The notes beneath the pieces are model-generated. The model was not told where the DNA came from. It ran no database searches and was given only the letters and a program-made list of their open reading frames with translations. Of a DNA stretch of 5,061 nucleotides, positions 1 through 4,969 are shown piece after piece; positions within the stretch are counted from its first letter, which is position 1; every line of letters begins with the position of its first letter. Origin of the DNA: Bryobacterales bacterium (GTDB taxonomy: Bacteria > Acidobacteriota > Terriglobia > Bryobacterales > Bryobacteraceae); contig PKYZ01000931.1 of the NCBI GenBank assembly GCA_003132865.1, positions 1 to 5,061 on the forward strand, read 5' to 3'. Both the position numbers and the translations under genes were made by a program.

Positions 1-98
1 ACTGCCGTTTTTAGGATGAACGCCGATTCCCTGACCCGCCCACCGAGCCATGCGCTGGAGTCGTCTTGGCAAGCCCGCCAGCACCCAGCTTTCACCTA

Positions 99-112
99 TC
101 AGCCGTCAGCCG
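99..112. repeat. Two-copy TCAGCCG heptamer repeat
   Basis: TCAGCCG occurs twice head to tail (99-105 and 106-112) and is followed by a looser TATCGCC. It resembles the simple 7-bp repeats seen in intergenic gaps of some large environmental genomes. It is short, so chance is possible. The second heptamer tract of the window (1202-1233) has a different unit. Confidence 0.4.
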
Positions 113-144
113 TATCGCCAACAGGCGAAAGCCGCCCGCCTTTT

Positions 145-174
145 ATCCGTGTGCATCCGTGTCCATCTGTGGTT
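145..174. repeat. 10-bp-period extragenic repeat (ATCCGTGTGC-like, three units)
   Basis: Three consecutive 10-bp units are seen: ATCCGTGTGC, ATCCGTGTCC and ATCTGTGGTT. Read on the minus strand this gives the AACCACAGATGGACACGGAT type of sequence, which I recall as a recurrent intergenic element in several environmental bacterial phyla. That link is from memory and was not searched. It ends 13 bp before the extended -10 of the next gene, so it occupies the place where a -35 box would sit. Confidence 0.6.
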
Positions 175-187
175 CCACTCCCCGGCT

Positions 188-196
188 TGCTAGAAT
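188..196 (+). promoter_or_regulatory. Extended -10 promoter for a probably leaderless gene
   Basis: TG-C-TAGAAT is an extended -10 (TGnTAGAAT, five of six bases of TATAAT). Transcription would start about 7 nt further on, near 203-204, leaving essentially no leader before the ATG at 206. No Shine-Dalgarno at proper spacing is present (only AGG touching the ATG), which agrees with leaderless translation. The -35 position falls in the 10-bp repeat tract and has no TTGACA match. This is inference from sequence only. Confidence 0.5.
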
Positions 197-205
197 CGTC
201 TCAGG

Positions 206-1183
206 ATGTCCACCGCCGCGCCCTCGCCCTCATTGCGTAGCTTATTCTCCGAACTGGAACAGTTGTTCCAATCGGAAACGGAAGCGCGCGTTTCCACCAG
301 CGTCCAAGCCGCCGAGCGGGCCCTGGCCGAACATTTGAATCAGTCGGTGCGGCGCTTGCGCCAGGCCGCCGCCTTCCCCGAGATTGCCGCCATCCTGTGC
401 GACGCCTCGGTCCCCTTCGCCGACGCTTGCGCCGTTTTCCACATCAACAAGAATATGGTGGGCGGAGAGCGTCTGCGCGGCGCAGCCAGCGAAGCCGCCG
501 AGTGCTTTCGCGACATCCGGTTTGACGGCGCCGAAGCGGCGGCTTTTGCCGGAGCCATCGATTCGCAGGAGCCGGTGGTGGCGCTTTGCGCCGCCGCGGA
601 GGTATCGCCCGCCGTGGTGGAAGCTTTCGGACACGCGCCCGGCGATAAAGCGTACCTGTTTCCGTTGACGGTGGATCGGACCACGGTCGGCATGCTGTAC
701 GCCACCGGGGCGGTCGACAGCGCGGCACTGGAGTTGTTGGCCCAAGCGACTGCCGCAATCCTGGAAGCGCGGCAGCGCCCCGTCCAGTGGGATAGGCCTC
801 CTGGCCTGTCGCGTGGCCCGCAGCCAGCCCCGGATTTGGTGCGCATCGAGCCGGCCTCCGCCGCGCCCGCCAGTCCCGCTCCGGATTGGGATCAGCTAAG
901 CGCGGCCGACCGTCAACTGCATCTGCGCGCGCAGCGCTTCGCCCGTGTGAAGGTCGCGGAAATGCGCTTGTACCGGCCCGATGCCGTCAAAGCCGGGCGC
1001 GCGCAGCAAGATCTGTACTCCGCCTTGCAAGACGCCATCGATGAAGGCAGAGAGGCTTTCCGTCAAACGTTCGTAACGGCCAGCAAAACCATGGTCGATT
1101 ATTTTCATCTGGAGTTGGTGCGCACGCTGGCAAATGACAATCCCGCCTGGCTGGGAAGTAACTATCCTGGACGCCTGGTATAA
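206..1183 (+). CDS. Hypothetical protein with GAF-like region and helical C-terminal domain
   Basis: This is a 325-aa soluble protein without signal peptide or membrane segment. Residues 1-50 are amphipathic and helical. Residues 50-188 alternate helices and short hydrophobic strands (AAILCDASV, ACAVFHI, EPVVALCA, AYLFPLTV, TVGMLYATG) in the order expected for a GAF sensor fold, a fold-level guess with no diagnostic motif. Residues 190-226 are a Pro/Ala/Ser-rich linker. Residues 227-325 are charged helices ending in VDYFHLELVRTLA and NYPGRLV, compact enough to suggest a defined domain that I cannot name. The ATG at 206 was chosen because it follows an extended -10 at leaderless distance. No enzyme motif, HTH or kinase is seen, so a regulatory or signalling role is only a possibility. 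The lytic transglycosylase starts 58 bp downstream on the same strand, so co-transcription is plausible. Confidence 0.75.
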   Translation: MSTAAPSPSLRSLFSELEQLFQSETEARVSTSVQAAERALAEHLNQSVRRLRQAAAFPEIAAILCDASVPFADACAVFHINKNMVGGERLRGAASEAAECFRDIRFDGAEAAAFAGAIDSQEPVVALCAAAEVSPAVVEAFGHAPGDKAYLFPLTVDRTTVGMLYATGAVDSAALELLAQATAAILEARQRPVQWDRPPGLSRGPQPAPDLVRIEPASAAPASPAPDWDQLSAADRQLHLRAQRFARVKVAEMRLYRPDAVKAGRAQQDLYSALQDAIDEGREAFRQTFVTASKTMVDYFHLELVRTLANDNPAWLGSNYPGRLV

Positions 1184-1184
1184 C
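1176..1184 (+). promoter_or_regulatory. Possible extended -10 in front of the lytic transglycosylase gene
   Basis: TG-G-TATAAC matches an extended -10 (five of six bases) and overlaps the stop codon of the upstream gene. It would start transcription near 1190-1192, after the ATG at 1189 and before the ATG at 1242, and so would favour the later start. No -35 is visible. A single short motif of this kind can occur by chance. Confidence 0.3.
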
Positions 1185-1201
1185 CGAATGCAGTGGCACA
1201 A

Positions 1202-1233
1202 CCACCAGCCACCAGCCACTAGCCACCAGCCAC
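1202..1233. repeat. CCACCAG heptamer tandem repeat
   Basis: There are four head-to-tail heptamers: CCACCAG at 1202, 1209 and 1223, CCACTAG at 1216, and a partial CCAC at 1230. The tract fills most of the 58-bp gap between the two left-hand genes. It is contiguous, without spacers, so it is not a CRISPR. It lies in the same open frame as the transglycosylase and would encode HQPPATSHQP if translation began at 1189. It is probably a simple sequence repeat of the intergenic type. Confidence 0.75.
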
Positions 1234-1241
1234 GGCGAGCT

Positions 1242-3422
1242 ATGCTCGCCCTGCTGCTCACCGCCGCGGCATTCGCCCAACCCCCCGAATCCCTCGGCCG
1301 GGCCTACCGCGAATCGCCTACACCAGCCCGCCGCAAGGCGCTGGAGAAGTTCGCGGCCAGTCACAAAGACGCCAACGGCGCACTGGCGCACTTCACCCTG
1401 GGCGAGGTCTCGTTCGAACAGAAGCGCTTCCCGGATGCCATCCTGCATCTCGAAGCCGCCCAGTCGCGCCTTCCCAAGCTGGCCGACTACACGGCGTATT
1501 ATCTGGCGGCGGCCTACTCGGAAACCGCGGACTATTCCGCCGCCGCGCGCGAAGCGGCCATCGTGCGGTCCGTGCCGCTGCGCTCTCCGTTCGCGACGAA
1601 ATCCATAGTGCTGCAGGCGCGCGCTCTAGCCGCTTCGGGCTCTGCCCAGGAAGCCGTGCGCATGCTGCGCGAACGCTACGCCGATCTTCCGCAGCCCGAT
1701 GCCGACCTCGCCATGGCCATCGCCTACGAAGCCGCCCGCGACCTGTCGCACGCCGCGCAATACTATCAGCGGGTCTATTACGAATACCCCACCGGCGATC
1801 CAGCCACGCGCGCCGCCGCCGCGCTCATCACCCTGCGGGACGGCATGGGAGCGGCGTATCCCGCGCCGGCCGCGCAAGCCATGGTCGAGCGCGGCCACAA
1901 GCTGCTGGCCCAACGCGAATACGCGCGCGCGCAATCCGAGTTTCAAGCGCTCGTGCCGCAGCTCAGCGGCCCGGAGCGCGATCGGGCCCGTGTGGGCATC
2001 GGAGCCGCGGAGTACCTTTCCGGCGACGTGGCTGCCGCTTATTCGCACCTGCGCTCGCTGGAAGTCTCCAATCCGGAGGCCAATGCTGAAGCCAATGCCG
2101 AGCGCCTCTACTACCTCGCCGAATGCGCCCGCAAGCTGAACGATGAAGACCAGATGATGGAGGCGGTCAAAAAACTCGGCAAGCACCGCGAATCGCTGTG
2201 GCGCTACAAGGCGCTGGTGGCCGCGGCCAATCGATTCCTGGTCATCAACCAGCCCGACAAATACACGCCGCTTTACAAGGCCGTCTACGAGTCGTTCCCG
2301 GATCAGCCGCTGGCCGCATCCTCCCACTGGCGCGTCGCCTGGGCAGCCTACATCCGCCGCCGGCGCGACGCGCGGGAGCTGCTGCGCGAACACCTGGAGA
2401 GATACTCCGTACATCCCTCGGCCAGCGCCGCGCTCTATTTCCTGGGCCGCCTCGCCGAAGCCGACGCGGATTACCCCGCCGCGCGCGCCTTCTATACCAG
2501 GCTCGCGGCGCAGTTTCCGAACTACTATTACGGCATCCTGGCCCGTGAGCGCATGGCGCAGCCGAAGATTGTGGCCGCCGGTCCGTCGCAGAAGACTGCG
2601 CAGTTCCTGCGGTCCATCGCCTTCCCGCCACGCCAGCCCGCGGTTCCGAGCGAGCCGGATGCCGAAACCGCTCTGCGCATCGCGCGCGCCCGTCTGCTCG
2701 AATCCGCCGGACTGCCGGATTTGGCCCAAGCCGAGCTGCGCTTCGGCGCACGCAACGGCGGCCAGCCCTATCTGTTGGCCATGGAACTCGCGCGCGCCGC
2801 CAATACGCCGCACGAGCGGCTGCACAACATCAAGAGCGCCGCGCCGGACTATCTCTCGATGTCTCTGGAAGACGCGCCGCCGGCATTCTGGCAACTGCTA
2901 TTCCCATTGCCCTATGAGAAGGATCTGGTGCGCAGCGCCAAACAGCAGAACCTGGATCCCTACATGGTGGCGGCGCTCATCCGGCAGGAATCCGAATTCG
3001 ATCCCCAGGCGCTGTCCGCCAAGCACGCCTATGGCCTCACCCAAGTGGAGCCCGCCACCGGCCGCGCTTTGGCGCGCCGCTTTGCGATCCGGCGCTTCAG
3101 CAATCGATCCCTATTCGAGCCCGCCATCAACCTGAAACTCGGCGCGTGTTATCTGCGCGGGCTGCTGGATCAATGGGGCGGCCAATGGGAGCAGACGTTG
3201 GCTTCCTACAATGCGGGCAAATCCCGCGTGAACGACTGGATTACCTGGAACCAGTACCAGGAGCCCGCCGAATTTGTGGAATCCATCCCATTTACCGAAA
3301 CGCGCGAATATGTGGAAGCCGTGTTGAGAAACGCAACAGTGTATCGCCAACTCTATGCCAGCAAAGCTCCCGCCAGCCGGACGCCTGGCGTGCGGCGCAA
3401 GCCCAAGCGTCCTGCGGTGTAA
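1242..3422 (+). CDS. slt: Secreted lytic transglycosylase, Slt70-like (GH23) with helical-repeat N-terminus
   Basis: Soluble lytic transglycosylases cut the MurNAc-GlcNAc bond of peptidoglycan without water, giving 1,6-anhydroMurNAc ends, in the periplasm. From ATG 1242 the protein has 726 aa. It starts with a short signal peptide (MLALLLTAAAFA, cleavage likely before Gln13). Residues of about 30-540 are Ala-rich TPR-like helical hairpins (for example HFTLGEVSFEQKRFPDAILHL), like the ring-shaped superhelix of Slt70. The catalytic domain spans about 555-700, with RQESEFDP (catalytic Glu583), YGLTQVEPATG (GLTQ 598-601), ASYNAG (YNAG 656-659) and IPFTETREYV (682-691). All family motifs are present and the frame is intact, so it should be active. 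The start is uncertain: the frame is open upstream, and ATG 1189 would give the signal peptide a better Arg-Arg n-region but would translate the heptamer repeat. No good Shine-Dalgarno favours either. No T-run terminator follows the TAA. Confidence 0.93.
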   Translation: MLALLLTAAAFAQPPESLGRAYRESPTPARRKALEKFAASHKDANGALAHFTLGEVSFEQKRFPDAILHLEAAQSRLPKLADYTAYYLAAAYSETADYSAAAREAAIVRSVPLRSPFATKSIVLQARALAASGSAQEAVRMLRERYADLPQPDADLAMAIAYEAARDLSHAAQYYQRVYYEYPTGDPATRAAAALITLRDGMGAAYPAPAAQAMVERGHKLLAQREYARAQSEFQALVPQLSGPERDRARVGIGAAEYLSGDVAAAYSHLRSLEVSNPEANAEANAERLYYLAECARKLNDEDQMMEAVKKLGKHRESLWRYKALVAAANRFLVINQPDKYTPLYKAVYESFPDQPLAASSHWRVAWAAYIRRRRDARELLREHLERYSVHPSASAALYFLGRLAEADADYPAARAFYTRLAAQFPNYYYGILARERMAQPKIVAAGPSQKTAQFLRSIAFPPRQPAVPSEPDAETALRIARARLLESAGLPDLAQAELRFGARNGGQPYLLAMELARAANTPHERLHNIKSAAPDYLSMSLEDAPPAFWQLLFPLPYEKDLVRSAKQQNLDPYMVAALIRQESEFDPQALSAKHAYGLTQVEPATGRALARRFAIRRFSNRSLFEPAINLKLGACYLRGLLDQWGGQWEQTLASYNAGKSRVNDWITWNQYQEPAEFVESIPFTETREYVEAVLRNATVYRQLYASKAPASRTPGVRRKPKRPAV

Positions 3423-3522
3423 CGTTTCGTCACGCCATTACACAATCAATGTGCAGGGTAATGTCAAAGCAGCTTGCGATGCGGGACCGCGTGCAGGCTT
3501 CGTGTTTAACGACATTAATCAG
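3423..3522. other. Intergenic gap between slt and the cmr promoter
   Basis: This gap is noticeably more AT-rich than the coding sequence to its left. It contains a 6-bp inverted repeat, CATTAC (3436-3441) and GTAATG (3458-3463), with a 16-nt loop and no T-run, so it is not a convincing terminator. I see no gene, tRNA or transposon end here. It marks the boundary between the housekeeping pair and the CRISPR-Cas region. Confidence 0.5.
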
Positions 3523-3528
3523 TTGATT
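3517..3528. promoter_or_regulatory. Short inverted repeat overlapping the cmr -35 box
   Basis: AATCA-GT-TGATT is an inverted repeat with 5-bp arms whose right half contains most of the -35 hexamer at 3523-3528. A dimeric repressor bound here would block RNA polymerase. Arms of this length in AT-rich DNA can arise by chance, and no second copy was found in the window. Confidence 0.25.
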
Positions 3529-3551
3529 TGGTATCTTTTAGGAGTTAGAAT
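3523..3551 (+). promoter_or_regulatory. Sigma70-like promoter for cmr1
   Basis: TTGATT (3523-3528, four of six bases of TTGACA) and TAGAAT (3546-3551, five of six of TATAAT) are separated by exactly 17 bp. The expected transcription start is near 3558, giving a leader of about 34 nt that contains the GAGGAG ribosome binding site and ends at ATG 3592. The hexamers and spacing are seen directly. Promoter activity is inferred. Confidence 0.6.
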
Positions 3552-3555
3552 CAGG

Positions 3556-3570
3556 AGGCCGTATTGGCCT
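3556..3570 (+). promoter_or_regulatory. Small inverted repeat at the start of the cmr1 leader
   Basis: AGGCC-GTATT-GGCCT has perfect 5-bp arms with a 5-nt loop, positioned at the predicted transcription start. It could be a 5' stabilising hairpin in the mRNA or an operator. It is short and unproven. Confidence 0.3.
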
Positions 3571-3579
3571 GTTACGGTT

Positions 3580-3585
3580 GAGGAG
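3580..3585 (+). promoter_or_regulatory. Ribosome binding site pointing to ATG 3592
   Basis: GAGGAG lies 6 nt before ATG 3592, a near-ideal Shine-Dalgarno arrangement. It matters because this ATG is not in the frame that encodes Cmr1. Neither the in-frame GTG at 3669 nor any other codon in the Cmr1 frame has a comparable site. Confidence 0.7.
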
Positions 3586-3591
3586 TACCAA

Positions 3592-4682
3592 ATGCCAGTA
3601 GGCGCAGTCGCCATAACTCTCCAAAGACTCTTGAGTTTGAGACGCAGACTCCCCTTTGGACCGGCGGGGTGGGTTCTGACGGCGATCTCGCGATACACCC
3701 GACGGGCCTGTTGGGCGGTATGCGGTGGTGGCTGGAGGCCTTGCTTCGAGCAGTGGTGCCGGACCCGACCAGTGCCGACCGGACGGGCTTCGACGCGGGT
3801 AAAGGGGAGACTGGCGGTCTGGACCCGGCGAGCGTGATCTTCGACGCCACGGGTTACCGGCGAAGGTTCCGGCTTACGCTCGGCGAGAAGACCATCGAGG
3901 CAGCCCACGTAGAGAATACGAAGTTGCCGAGCAAGAGGCATCCGGTGATCGGGCCCGATGGACAACCGGTGCTAGACAGCAGCGGACAGCCCAAGACGAA
4001 GGTGCCGGAATGGTTTTTCAAGAGTAGTCCGGTAACTGGAAGCGTCGCGCTACGCATCACTCCCCTGCATAAAGAGTTCGATGTCGCGCTGATTTCGGAC
4101 CTGTTGGGCTTCATGGCAAAGTGGGGTGCGCTTGGAGCGCGCGCGCAAATGGGTTTCGGCGTCGTGAAGATAACGGGTGGCGAAACCAACGGCGACGCGC
4201 TAAGCGAGTTTCTGACGAAACACAAGGGCTCGCACGGCGGTCAGGGCTTGCCCGCCCTGCACCAGATGTTCTTTGCCCGCGTGGCCTGCAGGCAACCGGG
4301 CACGCTGCTCACGGCGGAACACACATTTTTGCTGAAGTACGCTATCCGTCGCTTGTTCAGCGGAGACGATGCGCTTCGCCACCACATAATGGGGTGGGTT
4401 CAGCCTAAGTCGGAGCACCGGATCGGAGCCAAGATTCACATGTCGAGGCCATATCGCGGCAACAGCACCCTCCGTCTTTGGGGATGGGTCCCAGATCTTT
4501 CGCTGCAAGGACAGGAACGGCACCGGGAGCGCGACGTTCTGCCAAAGATTTTCAGCTACTTCAGCTCAGGCCCGTTCCGGCTCGAATCTTGGTGGGAGTG
4601 GAATTCCGTTAGGGATCCCAACCGTGACGGAGAGTCCCGTGTGGACTTCTTTGACCGTCTTAGAAAGGAGCCGAGGCAATGA
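3592..4682 (+). CDS. cmr1: Type III-B CRISPR RAMP protein Cmr1, with an apparent frameshift near the start
   Basis: Cmr1 is a RAMP (Cas7-family) subunit of the Cmr RNA- and DNA-targeting effector; in known complexes it binds near the 3' end of the crRNA-target duplex. Family signs in the 0-frame are LEFETQTPLWTGG (3630-3668), the glycine-rich HPTGLLGGMRWW (3696-3731) that packs the ferredoxin fold, KWGALGARAQMGFGVV (4119-4166), and a C-terminal part with RLFSGDD and RLWGWVPD. From there to the TGA the protein is complete and of usual length. The frame is open from 3582, but its first start codon is GTG 3669, which would remove the conserved first strand. ATG 3592, with a good ribosome binding site, begins in the +1 frame (MPVGAVAITL...) and would need a -1 shift, or one extra base, between 3595 and about 3630. 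I see no classical slippery heptamer, so a one-base deletion or sequence error is most likely. It overlaps the next gene by ATGA. Confidence 0.88.
4663..4670 (+). promoter_or_regulatory. Strong ribosome binding site for the small gene after cmr1
   Basis: GAAAGGAG lies inside the end of cmr1, 8 nt before ATG 4679. It is the strongest Shine-Dalgarno in the window and argues that the short downstream frame is really translated. Confidence 0.65.
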
Positions 4683-4942
4683 ACTTCGATTTTCATGGCT
4701 GGGTAGCCACCGAGGCAAATGCGGGAAGGACGGTGGCGGCCAGCCCCAGCGGTCCGGCTGCCAGCGGCGGCATGGCGGCGACAAGTGCGGGGTTGTCCGC
4801 CGTGATGGGCGACAAGCTTAAGAGGGAGGAGAAGCGGGAGGAGTGGCGGAAAAGTGTCCGGCTTCCCGATCATTCCGGATTCCGGAAAATCTACGACGCG
4901 TGCTGGAGCCTGCCGGATTCGATAGAAGCCGCCTGGATCTGA
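4679..4942 (+). CDS. Small protein of unknown function between cmr1 and the CRISPR array
   Basis: This is an 87-aa protein I do not recognise. The start is well supported: a 4-bp ATGA overlap with the cmr1 stop and GAAAGGAG 8 nt upstream, so it is probably translationally coupled to cmr1. Residues 1-18 hold FDFHGWVATEAN. Residues 19-44 are a flexible Gly/Ala/Ser stretch. Residues 46-58 are a highly charged helix (KLKREEKREEWRK). The end is tryptophan- and acid-rich (FRKIYDACWSLPDSIEAAWI). No signal peptide, membrane segment or cysteine pair is seen. It does not resemble Cmr2/Cas10, whose HD, Palm and zinc motifs are absent, or the helical Cmr5. It stops 27 bp before the first CRISPR repeat. 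It may be a new small partner of the Cmr complex, or the surviving 5' part of a longer gene cut when the array came to lie here. The sequence alone does not decide. Confidence 0.6.
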   Translation: MNFDFHGWVATEANAGRTVAASPSGPAASGGMAATSAGLSAVMGDKLKREEKREEWRKSVRLPDHSGFRKIYDACWSLPDSIEAAWI

Positions 4943-4969
4943 GCAAAATGCCCGGCGGTTGGTATAAGG
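4943..4969. other. 27-bp junction between the small ORF and the first repeat
   Basis: This short non-coding junction is not an obvious leader: it is too short and has no long AT-rich run. If the array is read leftward, as its handle suggests, this stretch is the trailer after the last repeat. Confidence 0.4.

Larger units (their letters stand above)
1..205. other. Intergenic region with short tandem repeats
   Basis: I see no convincing gene here. Short open frames crossing it have no ribosome binding site, run through the repeats and end inside or overlap the next gene. It holds two TCAGCCG heptamers (99-112), a 10-bp-period repeat (145-174) and, at its right end, an extended -10 element for the following gene. 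The left edge may include the downstream region of a gene outside the window, but no terminator hairpin with a T-run is visible. Confidence 0.6.

Noticed and set aside
242..846. Overlapping minus-strand frames opposite the GAF-like gene
   Set aside because: They have low-complexity Arg/Ala/Gly-rich translations, no ribosome binding site, and are fully covered by the better-supported + gene.
1202..1233. CCACCAG tract considered as a CRISPR or protein-coding repeat domain
   Set aside because: The units are contiguous 7-mers without spacers, and the coding option is only the ambiguous extension of slt.
1626..2894. Long minus-strand open frame (422 aa) opposite slt
   Set aside because: It lies entirely under the slt coding region, whose + frame has intact catalytic motifs. 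Long antisense frames are expected in GC-rich DNA.
3436..3463. CATTAC/GTAATG inverted repeat considered as the slt terminator
   Set aside because: It has a 6-bp AT-rich stem, a 16-nt loop and no T-run; too weak for an intrinsic terminator.
3613..3630. Programmed -1 frameshift slippery site in cmr1
   Set aside because: No heptamer of X-XXY-YYZ form in the ATG frame and no obvious downstream pseudoknot; a simple indel explains the data better.
3355..3837. 160-aa + frame running from the end of slt through the promoter into cmr1
   Set aside because: It begins inside slt, crosses the promoter, and its C-terminal part is the wrong frame of cmr1. Only its internal ATG at 3592 matters, as the probable cmr1 start.
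4679..4942. Small ORF considered as truncated cas10/cmr2 or as cmr5
   Set aside because: No HD, zinc-finger or GGDD motif and no Cas10-like N-terminus. The Gly/Ala/Ser linker and Trp-rich tail do not fit the helical Cmr5.
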